NCBI GenBank assembly: GCA_030734395.1
Contig: JAUZTG010000044.1
Coordinates: forward strand, 124,001 to 188,000
Length of the DNA: 64,000 nucleotides
Reading direction: 5' to 3'
Source: Sarocladium kiliense
Taxonomy: Eukaryota; Ascomycota; Sordariomycetes; Hypocreales; Sarocladiaceae
In this document: piece by piece, positions 42,572-54,929 of the stretch
How the letters are laid out: every line of letters starts with the position of its first letter
How positions within the stretch are numbered: position 1 is the first letter of the stretch
The notes under the pieces: model-generated
What the model saw: only the letters and a program-made list of their open reading frames with translations
Database searches by the model: none
Told to the model about the DNA's origin: nothing
Translations under genes and position numbers: made by a program

Positions 42572-44233
42572 ATGGCGAACCCCATCACGTGGACCTCAAT
42601 TGAGAGTCATGGTTCGCTGACGTTACGGCTTAGTTTCGGCATCACAAGCGGCTTTGCTTCCAATTTCGCGACCAAGAGTTGTTGCGTGGTTCGACCTGGC
42701 GATCGCTTGGATGGCACTCTGAAAATCTACACATCAGTCCCTTTGAATGACGGCCAGGTAGAAGTTTCTTTACAAGGTATGTGATGTCGAGATAACAGTG
42801 CTTCGTCTTCTTCTCTGTCCATTCGCTGTAGCTGACTCGGCGCACAAAGGCCTTGAATCCGTCTTGATCTACAACGAGATCATTCCCCCAGAGCAGCAAG
42901 GTAGAGAACGATTTACTGCGGAACGAGTTGAGTCGAATTCCCAAACATCATCTGTTGGTACCAGCGCCACAATTGCTGACTGTTATCAAATAAGTTCTTA
43001 TATCTCCGCTGTAACGAGCACCTTGACAACGAGAACTACGTCCTGCAAAGTAACAAGCGAATTTACACCGTCCCTTTCATATTTATCGTTCCCGTTGGGT
43101 TCTACCGAGTCAACGAGCTCGCCGAAGACCCGAGGAAACCATTACCACCCTCGTTCAGAATATTGAGATCAATCTTTGGAGCGTTAAACCCCATTCCTCC
43201 GCCTAGAGCAGCCATCGAGTATTCGGTGGTAGCTTCAGTGACATATTATGAACCGGATGAGCAGCTTGGATGCTCTGCAAGTCGAAATATGGGAGTCGCA
43301 CAAACTGTAACTTGCCTCCCATACATCGAACCGCAACCACCGCTCGAACCTGCCCATCACCCTGGGGAGTTTGTTCTTAAGACAAAGCAGGCAGCTCGGA
43401 CATTCTTCTTCGGGCGTAAACTTGGCGACATCAGCTTCGCGACAATGGAACCTCAGCCTCTCACTTATGACGGTGAGCAACTCTCAGCTACCGAGCTCAC
43501 CTTGCGAATCAGCTTCGACAGCAACTTGGCAGACTTCGACATAGCCCGGAATTCAACTGTCAAGGTAGAGCCTGTATTGCAGGTCCAGTCGTTCTACGCC
43601 AGTACTAGGATGATAAGCAATCCGGTTAAGTCATCTGTGCAAGAAGGTGGCCCGCTTCGTATTGATACAGACTTCGTACGCTTGGACCAGCATATCGCTT
43701 CATCTTTGCAATGGGAGCCTACCGATATTTGCACGGAACCCGAAAATGGCATTTCGATTCTGCGAGCGGCAACAGGCGGAACACAATCTTTACCCCAAAG
43801 AAATGAGCCTCTTCATCAAGAAGATCGTTCATCTAGCACTGGCGTAGCTGGCAAGGTGACCTCTTGGGTCTCATTTCTAAAAGTCCCTATCAAGCCACCA
43901 TTCAGACTGTACCCGAGCTTCCGCAGCAGCTATGTTGGGATCTCATACACTATCATTGCGAAAATATCAATCAGCGACGTCTATCATAAGTCAGCTTACC
44001 TTGCGGTACCCCTTCAAGTGGCATACCCCTGCTCTGCTGGATGTTCCTCAGAAGAATTGGGTGTACTTTGGCAGAGCGGTTCAACTCCGCCGACAACACC
44101 ACCAAACACTCTGAACGTGGGCTGCACTTCTGCAATCCCGAGCGTCGACCCTGTCAATGTCAGTCACCAATATACTAGATGCCTTCTGCGCATGCTTGCT
44201 AACATAGGTGCAGCATGCTCTGCCTCCGTATAG
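42572..44233 (+). CDS. Arrestin-like protein
   Basis: Three exons, 42572-42776, 42832-42926 and 42995-44233, sum to 1539 nt (512 residues). The second intron has a weak GTTGAG donor but a good GCTGAC branch site, and it restores the arrestin pattern (ERFLYLRCNEH, then RIYTVPFIFIVP). The N-terminal domain (residues 1 to about 200) starts with a beta-strand series (LTLRLSFGITSG, then VRPGDRLDGTLKIYTS), and RKPLPPSFRI is followed by AAIEYSVVASVTYYE, as in fungal arrestin-related proteins. A C-terminal arrestin-like half is seen at about 390-455 (KPPFRLYPSFRSSYVGISYTII). Such proteins often recruit Rsp5-type ubiquitin ligases to plasma-membrane transporters; no clear PPxY motif is seen. Its position beside transporter genes is suggestive only. 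Confidence 0.65.
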
Positions 44234-44385
44234 AAGGGACTGAGATTGACTCATGAATCCGGACATGTCATAACATGGCCATGACTCCCTTCGGCATCGA
44301 TTTCTGTCCCTTACTCTAGCCCGCAGCGAGATATCGACGCTCGCCTCTTGCAAACAGGGGATGGAGGACCAAAAATTCGCGTTTA

Positions 44386-44560
44386 ATGGCTAGCTACGAA
44401 GCGCTCCGGGACGAGATCGACATGCTCAAGACACAGCTTCTCAAGCATACAGACTGCGCCTGTGTTTTGCTCCAGAAGTACATCGCCAACGAGGCGAGGA
44501 AGTCCGTGGAAAGGATGAAGGAAGAAGGGAACTTATCGGTTCGGACAGTGACTGCCGAGG
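44386..44560 (+). pseudogene. bZIP zipper-region scrap
   Basis: The plus strand encodes SYEALRDEIDMLKTQLLKHTD followed by CVLLQKYIANEARKSVE. This strongly resembles the leucine-zipper end of fungal ATF/CREB-type bZIP factors, whose zipper is followed by a Cys-rich LIQKYI segment. The basic region upstream is not recognisable and nothing of the factor follows. It lies head-to-head against the broken end of VPS53, so it is probably one exon captured by rearrangement. Confidence 0.5.
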
Positions 44561-44624
44561 GTTCTTCGTCAACGGCGTCGGGGTGGCGGACTTCGGCATG
44601 CGTAAGCACGGCTGCTAGCTCGGC

Positions 44625-46787
44625 GATGTGGATGAGGTAGGCCTGCACGAGGCCTTCGGGAGGAGTGGCCGGCGCTTGCAGAGTCTTGAGGAGGGGGTCC
44701 ATGCGATTCATGCTGTGCTCGACTCTCCTGACGAAGGACGAGGGGGGTGCTAGCGGGGTGGCGCATGGGTTGTGGTGGAGGATCAGGTTGCAGAAGGCCT
44801 TGGTCAGGGCATATTTGTCCACGAGCATCTACCAGCCATTGTTAGTATTCGCCTCACGCACCGATCATAGCCTCGCGTTGGACTAACCTGCTGTGCACCA
44901 ATCTCCGAGATGGGCCGGCATTGCACCATGCTGTTGATATACCCTGATGCGAGATGTTCCACCAGGTTGTCGCAAAACGCCCTAGCATACTGCGGCTTCG
45001 CAACCACACTCAGGATCTCTTCCGTCTTCCCGTTCACCTGCTTCAGCAGCTCGCTCACGTACGAGCTCTGATCGCCTACAGTGTCCATCGTACTCCAGTT
45101 CGTGTTCTTCATCTCGCGACAGACGCCCTCGCAGTCTACCTCGACCTTCCTGACGAGGGCCAGGACCGCGGCACTTGCAACGCCGAGGAACGCATCTGAC
45201 TTCGACGACAGATCGACTTTGTTGACGAGGTCTCCATCAATGCGCTTCTTGATGCTCTCCTCGAGCTGGGTGGTGTTGAGGTGCCAGAAGTCAGCGGTGT
45301 TGAGCACGAGCACCGCGCCCTGCACCTGTCCCTCAGGATCCCCGCTGACCGTTGACGCCTGGAGTATATGCAGCAGACCTGCTAGGCATAGTCATCGAGG
45401 TACTTCGCGAACGTCCTGGAGAGATCGAGGAGTCGCTCGCTCGTGGACAGCTTAGCGCATTGCGACAGTGTGAGCTTGTAGAAGTGGAAGAGCTCAATCG
45501 CAGAGGGGATGACGGATTGCGGGGAGAACTCCTCGTCCAGCGGGATGAGCGGCGATGGGCGGTACTTGGGCATCATCGACGCGAGCTGCTTGTCTTGCGA
45601 CTCCACCCAGAGGCTGAGATATGGCTCAAATGCGACAGAGATGGAGCCGTTGAAGCTGTGCGGGCGCTCGTCGGCTGAGCTGAGTGTATCGATACTCGCT
45701 CTTGGGTCGTTCGAGAACCTCTTCTCCAAGGTCTGCTCAAAGTCCAGAGTCTCCTGTAAGCAGCTCAGGAGCAGATTGACGTCCACTTTGTTGCCATCGG
45801 TCCGGCGCATGCTCTTCTCCAAGATGCCCTTGGAGTCCTCGCGGGTGCCGTCGCAGAAGGCCGTCGAGAGAACCTCGTTGACCTTCCAGTGCGAGGGGAA
45901 GATCATGGAGTGCTCGTCCTCGTGGGTCTTCATCATCTCCTTGAACCACGCGTACCTGCGGCCGATGTGTCCAGGTTGCCAGCCTCGTCGTTGCCGCGGA
46001 ACACCTGACGGTACTCGCGCAGCTCCGTATTGACATACCACGTCAACAGACGCGCCTTGGCCGAGTCGCCGAGCGCATCCATGACCTGGCAGCCCTCAAC
46101 AAGCGTGCCCCTGCGTAGTCCCACCTCGTCCTTCGCGAACGCGATCTCGAAGTTCTCACAGACCTGCTCCAGCAGCTCCCGCTGAAGCTCTGAGACACCG
46201 CGACTCAGCGTCGCAATCTGCTCAATACTGCGATAGCTGTTGAAATGCTTCATGAGCTGCAGAACGGCCTGCAGCAGCCCCGCGCACTCCTTGTACTGCC
46301 TTGTCTTGGCCAGCCCCCTCAGCTGCTCGTACGCCGTCGTCAGCATCTGCAGCCTCTTCAGCGCCGTCATGCTCAGCGTCAAGTTCCGCTTCGTCCCGTC
46401 CAGCCTCTTGATGTCCGCCGTCATGGACGTGATGTTCTGCTCCGTCTCCACGGCGCGCGTGCGCACCGTCTCGATCTTGCGGAAGAGCTGGGCGAGCTCG
46501 GCCTGCGCGGACTGCATGCGCTCGAGGCTCGAGTCGGGCCCGTAGGCTTGCGCGGACTCGAGGGCGCTGATCTCGGTGGACAGCTCATATTGGTGCTTTT
46601 TCAGGTTTCGGGAGACTTGGGAGATGGAGGAGACGGTCGAAGGGTGGGGCGAAGAGGAGGTTGAGGTGGTCGATTGGGTCGTAGTCAACTGCGACGGGGT
46701 TAGGGAAGCTTGAATGGAAGCCGGAGGCTCGTTTGAAGTGGACGCACCGGCGTCCAAAGAGGACGGCTCTATGATATGACCGTTCAT
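44625..46787 (-). pseudogene. vps53: VPS53 (GARP complex subunit), broken copy
   Basis: VPS53 is a core subunit of the GARP tethering complex (endosome to trans-Golgi traffic). The start is at 46787 (MNGHIIEPSSL). The conserved N-terminal coiled coil (ALKRLQMLTTAYEQL, KTRQYKECAGLLQAV) is followed by GRRYAWFKEMMKTHEDEH, then AVLVLNTADFW, AFLGVASAAVLALVRKVEVD, GDQSSYVSELLKQV and QCRPISEIGAQQMLVDKYAL across a clear 59-bp intron (44829-44887). Three lesions: one base missing between GNLD and IGRRYAWF (about 45966-45971); CAG to TAG after KYLDDYA; and another lost base a few codons later (about 45375). Family similarity stops after VQAYLIHIAE (about 44630), where a bZIP scrap begins. An intact VPS53 must exist elsewhere if this reading is right. 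Confidence 0.8.
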
Positions 46788-47161
46788 TCTGGATCTTCGT
46801 ATTCGTTTACCTCTCGACACAGGCTCGTGTCCACCACAGCTTCTCAAAGACACTTGCCGAGCCGGTGCTGGAGGATCATGGTCAGATCTGGAGGCCGGAG
46901 GTCTGGGCGTCGTGGCATTACTAAATTGAGCTACCCTGCACACCTCAAATGTCTGAAACCCCGAAAACCATGCACTTCACAGGTCTCATTACCACCAAAG
47001 AAAATCACTGACAATTTCAATTCACAGCGTAAATGAGTCGACGTAGAATTTTGTCTATTTTTGGAACTCTTAAGTGAGGGCCCAGGGGCCACTCAATATC
47101 AAACGCTCGACATGATAAGTGAGAAGACGCCTTAGTAGGTAGTGAAACCCAACCTAGTGTA
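46788..47161. other. Intergenic
   Basis: Short spacer between VPS53 and the Zn2Cys6 gene, both on the minus strand. No gene seen. Confidence 0.5.
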
Positions 47162-49439
47162 TCATTCACTGTCACTAAGATGTAGGATATCTCGAAAGTC
47201 AAACTCTGCCGTCAGAGTATCCGCTTGGAAAAGCAATCTATCCGCCGGATTGTCCATGAAGCCATTCACGCTCTCCCCGCCCGTCGACATACTTGGTGAG
47301 GCTTGTGATGGTGACGTACTTGACATCGCGCCATCACACACCCTCTTGACTGTTCTCCCTATCTCGCTGTAGTCAAAGTAGACCGTATGTGAAAGCTCGG
47401 TCGTTATAACCTTGACGACCTCAAGGCAGGCGGCAGCGATGTTGTTGCCGCATGAACAGGCTGCCAGAATTCGAATGCCCCGATGGGCCCGTTGCCAAGC
47501 CACACTAGGCCTGGTAGTCCCTGGGTGTGCCGCGATGAGGAAGACGAGGCACATGACGGCAGAGAAGACCGTGTAGATTCCGAGCCACGAGTCAGCGATG
47601 TCCGTAAGGTGTGTGCTATCGGTTGGACGGTCGGCGTGGGCAATGGTTGCCGTGGCGATCTTGAGGCATGCAAGGGCATGATATGATTGCACTTTTGACA
47701 TCGGACCCCCGACGGCGACGCTTCGGAGGTGGTGGAGATGCGATCGAAAGACGATCATTTGACAGAAGTTGTACATGATCTCGAGGTCCTTCCGTACGCT
47801 GTTCAGCCATTAGTTGCCTGCACAACGGCGCGTTGAAAGGCTGGTAAAGCTTACATTTTGTCCTGCTCACTTGCCCCAACAGACGTCAATAGCGACGCAA
47901 CATCCCGCTTCCAGCGTCGGAAACCCGCATGGGCAGACTCAAGGAGGCGAATGTCCTCCATTACGGCATCCGACTCCCCGGCGGCCGATGCGGCAGGTTT
48001 CTGACGAGTCCGATTTCTTATGCACGTCGGGACCAATAGAAGGAAGACATGCCGCAACATGCCTGCGGTTTGGAAGTCTTGCACTGATTCGTACTCCTGT
48101 GCCATCTCCAGGAGGTTCTCTTCAACACTTGCATCTCTGGGCAGGCAGACGGGGATGTCGAGGATGAGGCCGATGAGCATGTCCAACGACAGCAGCGTCG
48201 CAAGAATTTTTGCCTTTTCGGTCCGTCGTGGAGACTCACTATCCCAGAATGCCTTTTCCTTGACGAAGAAGCCCAATCGACGCGCAAGTGAGGATGCTGA
48301 CCCGATGATTGAATGGGCTGCGGTTATGCGGCCGGTCGAGAGCATGAAGTTTGCAGCAGCCAGGAGAGCTTGTAATTCTGCCAGGGAGTCTGTAGCAACC
48401 GGAAGCAGAGAGGCAACACCTTGAAAGAAGAGCATCTGAGCCCGTTCAGTGACTACATCGCAGCCTTGCAGCCGATGTCGTTGCCAGTCTGTGAGGTTTC
48501 GCAAAGCATGAGCAAGATGCGTGAGCGGAATCGAGTCCTCTGACGTGTGCTCAATAGTCATGTCTTGGAATTCAGGACCAGACAGGAATGACAGGAGAAG
48601 GCGAGAGGTATCCAGAGGTTTGTCGAAGAAAGTCTGCATGCCGTCAAGGTATGGCGAGTTTGCTGGTAGATTTCCAGCCACAGGACGAAAAGGCTTCGTG
48701 AACGCCCAGCGGATTCGGCCGAACTCCCCTGGTTCTTGTAGACTAGGACCTTGTCGAAAAAGCTCGATAGTCCGTAGGGCAAAAGAGATGTCTGAAAATG
48801 CGCCGTAGAAGCACGTCTCCCCGGAAGGTAAAGTGACTGCTCTGTCGCAGCCAGCAAGCATATTCCCAAGGTTCTGGGTCTCCCCTGGCGGTACAAACCC
48901 GGAGGACTGATCGGGCGCTGCTACAGCCGGCATCAAAACTGCACTGCTTGGACTCAGGTTGGACCTGGTCGGGGTTGCACCGGCAGTGGGAGATGGAGCA
49001 TCGCCTGGTGTTGGTTGGGTGATGTCCAAGGTCCTCAGACATTCGTCAAGATCCAGGCCGGGGACATCAGGAACGTGTTCTCTGATATGTTGGAGCCAGC
49101 TTCGAGCCAAGCTCAAATGATCTTGGAGATTCCTGATTCTAAGGGTAGGAGGAGGTACTGGGCGCCTGAATTGATAAGTGCACTCTGAATTCCAGTCAGC
49201 GCAAGCACGACGTGCAGATGGAGCATGTGATACGTACTCAGCCCTGCCCTCTGGCAAGGGCGACAAGGTTCGACGGCATCGCAAGCCCTTTTCCGAAGTC
49301 GACACTCATCGCATGCCTGGGGCGAACGTCGGTGTGGCCTCTTCTTGGTCAGAGGCTTCGAAGGAGGAGGCCCAAGGCCAGCCTGGGGGGACAGGATGTT
49401 GGGCGCTGGACTGGAGTCCTGCTGTGGCCCCGGAGACAT
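47162..49439 (-). CDS. Zn2Cys6 transcription factor with fungal regulatory domain
   Basis: Exons 49439-49238, 49184-47855 and 47798-47162 sum to 2169 nt (722 residues); introns are 53 and 56 bp with CTGAC or CTAAT branch sites. The zinc cluster near residue 45 (CDECRLRKRACD, then CRPCQRAGL) gains its last Cys (KCTYQF) only after splicing the first intron. The middle region (about residues 180-620) has the helical fungal transcription-factor regulatory layout, including LRNLTDWQRHRLQGCD and ASSLARRLGFF, seen in AmdR/XlnR-like factors. An in-frame TGA lies immediately before the chosen ATG, fixing the start. No lesion is seen, in contrast to its VPS53 neighbour. Targets unknown. Confidence 0.87.
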
Positions 49440-51205
49440 GTCTCACAGGCGGCACATGTGCAGAAGCATCCGCGCGAGAGACCAATCGCTTCTGCTTGAT
49501 GAAAAGACGACTGAGCCGAACAGGAATATGGAAATATGGAGGGGTGAAGTTATCGCCAGAGGTGACTCGAGTGAGGGAGGAAGCCGACTGGGTTTTGTGG
49601 GGCGACCAAATAGCTGTCGGAGTGGAGCAGGAGCACAGCTGTGAGAGGACGAGGAACGGTAAGAAGGCGAGCTCGGCAAGGTCTGACAAAATCTTGCAAA
49701 GGAGGGCTACTGCCGGAGTATGAGCAAAAGGCTGTTACCTTATGCGGAAGTGCAGGCCAGACAATGCAGCGTAGCTCAGCTAGTACCTTAGGTACCAGAG
49801 TGAGGGACGACGGGCCCCGCGATGTGCCAAGGCGGTGCCCGAGCACACGCGTCTAGTCACGATGGTTTACCCTGTATATCCACTGCCTACAACATGTAAT
49901 TGAGAAAGGTACCGTATTATGATAATATCTGCAATTGATGATTCTCAGAAGACCAGAGACGCGGAGCCGTTGACAACAAACACGCAGTGTTACCTACAGC
50001 GTCACAGCGTCCGTTGGAAATCATCGTCGCCTGGCGGCCTCGATACCTAGCCGCAGACGTCATGGAACGCCCAAAATCCGCGAAAAGACAACATGGGTGC
50101 AACGTGGGCGGCATGTTTTGATGGTAGTTGCAGCAGCACAGGCAGGAGGTCTAGGCCCGCGGTTGAAGAAGAGGGTGTGATGGTGGTTGAGAACCGAGTT
50201 TTGCTTATCGCTGGTGAGGCAGGCGCGAAGGCCGGCAAGACGCCCTGACACAGCTCACCGACGCCTCAAGCTCCGACGTGCCTCGGGGGAACAATAGTTC
50301 AAACACGTCCACCAAACTCCACGACGGATCGCATGCAGCTGCAGGGATCCTGACGCCAAGCCCTGTCGACATCCCCGGTGGCGCCCGACCGACTAACATT
50401 CCATCGGCGCCGGAGCAGCAGTAAACACTAGCCATCGCCCAGGACAGGATTCCCTCCCCCCCAGGCTCGTCCCCTCCCCCCACTTCACCTCGGGATCCCG
50501 TGGGGCTCGATGCCAAGTCTCCGTTCTACCTCCGGCTGCTGATTGGCCGCTCGCGATGCCCGACTCAGGCCGTCCACCACTGCAACTCGTCCTCAAGACG
50601 TGCCGCCACTAGGCTGTTCGTAGCGCTGTCTCTGCCACCTTCGTCGGCGTTTTCTAACCTTATTTTCCTTCAAGGGCCGCAGGAATGGCACGCATATCAT
50701 GTCACAACGGGGGCGATATGCCCTTGTCCGCCACCCATCCGTTTCGGCAGCGCCGCGACCGGCCGCAGCAAACGACCCGATCGCGACACGGAGGCCGGCA
50801 GAAACACAACGGCACTCCAGTCTCCTGTGCATGTCGCATGCATCCATCCTCGCGAAGCCGACTCGGCATTGGCCCTGGGCAGACGCCATCCTGGTAGTGC
50901 CGTCACCGACTTGGCCCTCGACTCCCGTTGCCCCGCAGATCTCGCTCGTCCGACTGTCTGGGCAAAACGGGGTCAACAGCGAGTGATAACCAGGGCTCCG
51001 TCCTGCCGCCTCCAGAGCCTACCCATCCTCCTCCGAAACTCGCAGCAAGCAAGGCATAAATATTCACGGCCAGCCCTGCTCTTCCTCGTTCCTGGCGCGG
51101 CATTTCAAACACTTCTCCCTCTTCTTCCATCCTCCAGTCCCTTGCCTTGGTTCCAGACGGCATCACAGTCCACGCCGCCACGGACGTGACGTCCCTGCCG
51201 CCTAC
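49440..51205. other. Long upstream region between a Zn2Cys6 gene and the ENA ATPase gene
   Basis: Divergent spacer of about 1.8 kb, GC-rich towards the ENA side. Several open frames (for example 50500-51189) have no domain and look like chance frames in GC-rich leader sequence. Confidence 0.5.
51055..51064 (+). promoter_or_regulatory. TATA-like element of the ENA gene
   Basis: CATAAATATT lies about 150 bp before the ENA start codon. The dead ENA copy has an ATAAATAT tract at nearly the same distance from its ATG, so the core promoter was duplicated with the gene. Confidence 0.5.
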
Positions 51206-54200
51206 ATGGAGAACCACGTTTCTGGCCAGAGCAACAAAGAGCTCACGAAGCTCGCCCACGCCCTCGACACCGACGATCTAGTTGCTCAGCTCGGCGGTGA
51301 TGTTGACAGTGGTTTGTCTAAATCGGAGGCTTCCAGCAGGAACACCGAATATGGCCCCAACGAGCTGGATGACGGGCCTGGTGTCCAGCCGATCAAGATT
51401 CTCATTCGCCAGGTCGCCAACGCCATGATGCTTGTCCTCATTCTTGCCATGGCCGTCTCTTTCGGTATCAAGTCTTACATTGAGGGTGGCGTTGTCACAG
51501 CAATCATTGTCCTCAACATCGTCGTCGGTTTCCTCCAGGAATACCAGGCCGAGAAGACTATGGACTCGCTGCGCTCCCTGTCATCACCTACCGCAAACGT
51601 AATTCGCGAGGGCTCCTCGGTGAACATTCCCTCTGCCGAGATCACGATTGGCGACATTGTCGAGCTCAAGGTCGGAGACACCGTTCCCGCAGACATCAGG
51701 TACCCTCCCCCCCCCCCCCCCCCCCCCCTTCTCATGGCTCTTCTCAGCCACTGACCCCGAACAGACTCCTCGAGAGCATCAATTTCGAGACGGACGAGGC
51801 TTTGCTCACCGGAGAGTCACTACCCGTGGCCAAGGACGAGCGCACCGTCTTCGACGAGGACACCGGCCCTGGCGATCGCCTCAATGTTGCCTACAGTTCG
51901 TCTAGCGTCACGAAGGGGCGTGCTACTGGTATTGTTTACGCCATTGGCATGCGTACCGTAAGTTTCTGTCATTTTGCCTTGCCGTCGCGCAAGACTGACC
52001 TCAAACATAGGAAATCGGTTCTATTGCCGCCGCCCTGCGCCTGGATGACTCGAAGAAGAGGCCCGTCAAGCGGAAGGAGGATGGCTCAGCCAGCCCTGCT
52101 CGCCACGCACAAGCGTGGGGTCTGACTTTCACCGACGCCATTGGACGTTTCCTCGGCGTCAACATCGGCACGCCCCTGCAGCGAAAGCTGTCAAAGCTGG
52201 CTATGCTCCTGTTTGGCATTGCTATTGTCTGCGCCATTATCGTCCTCGCCGCCAACGACTTCTCCAACAACAAACAGGTCATCATCTACGCTGTTGCCAC
52301 TGGTCTCTCTATGATTCCCGCCTCTCTGATTGTTGTTTTGACCATCACGATGGCCGTCGGTACCAAGCGAATGGTCAAGCGTAACGTCATCGTCCGCAAC
52401 CTCAAGTCGCTCGAGGCTCTCGGTGCTGTAACGGATATTTGCTCCGACAAGACCGGAACTCTTACTCAGGGTCGCATGGTCACTAAGAAATGCTGGATTC
52501 CTTCGCGTGGCACCTACTCTGTCGGGTCGTCCAACGAGCCTCTCAACCCGACCGGTGCGGACCTCATGTTCAGCTCAACTCCTCCTTCCCAGCAAGACAC
52601 CGAGAAGGCTGAGGACGGCGAGGTTACGCCGTTCTCGGATCTCCTCCAAGACAACACTGAGCTTGACGACTTCCTGAAGGTTGCCTCTCTGGCCAATCTT
52701 GCCAAGGTCCTCAAGACCAAGGACGGCGAGTGGAAAGCCCACGGTGACCCTACCGAGATTGCGATTCAAGTCTTCGCCTGCCGCTTTGGTTACGATCGCC
52801 AGAAGTTCCTCGATCCCGCCGCCCCGAAAGTCACCGAAGTCGGCGAGTACGGTTTCGATTCGGACGTGAAGAAGATGTCCGTCATCATCGAGGACAACGA
52901 GACCAAGCAGCAGATGATCTACACCAAGGGTGCTGTCGAGCGTGTGCTCGAGGCTTGCGACTCGCTCAGGTGGGACAGCTCCACTGTGGTCGACCTGACG
53001 GATGAGATGCGTGAGATTATTCTTGGCAACATGGAGGCTCTTGCCTCCCAGGGTCTGCGTGTGCTCGCGCTCGCCAGCCGAAGCTATGATCCGGCCAGCG
53101 GTCGTCGCGCTTCTCGCGAGGGCCCTGTTCCCCGCGAGCAGATTGAGCGCGACCTCGTCTTCCGCGGTCTCATCGGTCTTTACGACCCGCCTCGCCCCGA
53201 GTCTCACCAGGCCGTGAGGCACTGCCACCGCGCCGGTATCAAGGTTCACATGTTGACTGGTGATCACCCCGGTACCGCGCGAGCCATCGCTGCGCAGGTC
53301 GGTATCCTGCCCTCTGACACCACGCTGCTCTCCGCACGCGCCATGGAGAGCATGGTCATGACGGCGAAGGAATTTGACAAGCTCTCTGAAGACGAAATCG
53401 ACCGCCTGCCTGCCCTTCCCTTGGTTATCGCCCGTTGTGCACCTAACACTAAGGTGCGCATGATCGATGCGCTGAGGAGACGTAACGCTTTCATGGCCAT
53501 GACTGGTGACGGTGTCAACGACTCGCCTTCTCTTAAGATCGCTGATGTCGGTATTGCTATGGGCCAGAATGGCTCAGACGTGGCCAAGGACGTCTCTGAT
53601 ATCGTCCTAACGGATGATAACTTCGCCTCGATTCTCAGCGCCATCGAAGAAGGACGACGTATGTTTGACAACATTCAGAAGTTCATCCTTCACGTGCTTG
53701 CCGAGAACATTGCCCAGGCCTGCACTCTTCTCATTGGTCTCGCCTTCAAGGACTCCTCCGGCCTGTCTGTCTTCCCTTTGGCACCGGTGCAGGTGATGTG
53801 GGTCATCATGATCACATCGGGTATGCCCGATATGGGTCTTGGTCTGGAGATTGCCGCACCTGATATTCTGGAGCGTCCTCCCATGGACCTCAAGGCTGGT
53901 GTCTTCACCTGGGAGGTCTGCTTCGACATGCTCTTCTACGGCCTGTGGATGGCGTCCCTGTGTCTCTCGTCCTTCCTTCTCGTCGTCTTCGGCTTCGGAG
54001 ATGGAAACCTCGGAAGCGACTGCAACGAGCGGTTCTCCGACGAGTGTGAGCTTGTGTTCCGTGCCCGCGCAACAACCTTCGTTAGCCTCACCTGGTTCGC
54101 TCTCTTCCTCGCTTGGGAGATGATCAACCCTCGCCGCAGCTTCTTCCGCATGCAGCCCGACAGCAAACGTTACTTCACGCAATGGATGCACGACGTGTGG

Positions 54201-54503
54201 CGCAACAAGTTCCTGTTCTGGGCTGTCGTTGCAGGCTTTGTCACCATCTTCCCCACCATCTACATCCCCGTGCTCAACCACGAAGTGTTCAAGCATGCAC
54301 CAATCTCCTGGGAGTGGGGCATCGTGTTTGTGGAGGCGACTGTGTTCTTCGCCGGCTGTGAGTTGTGGAAGTGGTTCAAGAGGGTCTACTTCAGGAGGAT
54401 GGACAAGAAGAAGGGTCTCACGGTGGAGGACCTGGAGAAGAAGGCATTCTCTGAGTTTGAGACGGACAACCGGGATTCTGGCGTCGTCGGAAAGAAAAGC
54501 TGA
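51206..54503 (+). CDS. ena: ENA-type Na+ (K+)-exporting P-type ATPase, intact
   Basis: P-type IID ATPase that pumps Na+ (or K+) out across the plasma membrane at high salt or alkaline pH. Exons 51206-51699, 51765-51957 and 52011-54503 sum to 3180 nt (1059 residues), normal for the family. Motifs in order: N-terminal NELDDGPGVQPIK with the first membrane helices (about 75-115), the A-domain LLTGESLPVA (about 195), phosphorylation site CSDKTGTLTQGR (Asp near 375), nucleotide-domain KGAVERVL, the LTGDHPGTA loop, hinge MTGDGVNDSP (about 730) and six C-terminal helices. Intron 1 contains a run of 22 C. Compared with the broken copy at 33-36 kb, every lesion there is intact here. It is divergent from a Zn2Cys6 gene. 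Confidence 0.95.
51707..51728 (+). repeat. Poly-C run (22 C) inside ENA intron 1
   Basis: An uninterrupted homopolymer between the 5' splice site (51700) and the acceptor (51764) of a 65-bp intron. It is much longer than any other homopolymer noticed in the window and will be length-unstable in replication and in sequencing. Confidence 0.9.
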
Positions 54504-54929
54504 GCGGACATGTTGAGGAGGCCAACTGTCAGTAAGATACCCTGACCCTTGCGACAAAGGACCATATTGCTGCATGAAGCACAAAATCCAAGTCATCATA
54601 ACGCCCAACAGAGGCATGCCACTGGACGGCAAGAACCCGTCAAAGTCACGGGGCAGCGATGCCAGTTCCCGAGGAGGAACGCGAAAGTGGGTTAGGCGGA
54701 CCCGAAGTGCAAGTACAGTGGGAAACAGGAGGTTGTGGGACATCAGATGAGTGAGACGGAGTGCTTGTGGTGTACGATGGACTGTGTTGGGGTGTCCGGA
54801 ACATCAGAATGGCGGGAGCAAAACGAGGAATTGAGAAGTATCATGCATGAGAATAAGCTCATTGGACCTGTAAGGGAGTGAACATAGGAGAGGTAATGGG
54901 GTGGTGGTGGACATTGATGGCTCAGACCG
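54504..54929. other. ENA 3' region
   Basis: No gene recognised. The sequence ends against the truncated end of the GH26 remnant. Confidence 0.5.

Noticed and set aside
42777..43166. Arrestin-like gene as a pseudogene
   Set aside because: At first the frames of exon 2 and exon 3 did not join. A 68-bp intron at 42927-42994 with a GCTGAC branch site restores both frame and family pattern.
50500..51189. 229-codon plus ORF upstream of ENA
   Set aside because: Low-complexity Arg/Ser/Pro composition in GC-rich sequence, no domain, and it overlaps the ENA promoter and leader.
53607..54743. 378-codon minus-strand ORF inside the ENA gene
   Set aside because: Antisense shadow of a strongly coding ENA exon, without a recognisable domain.
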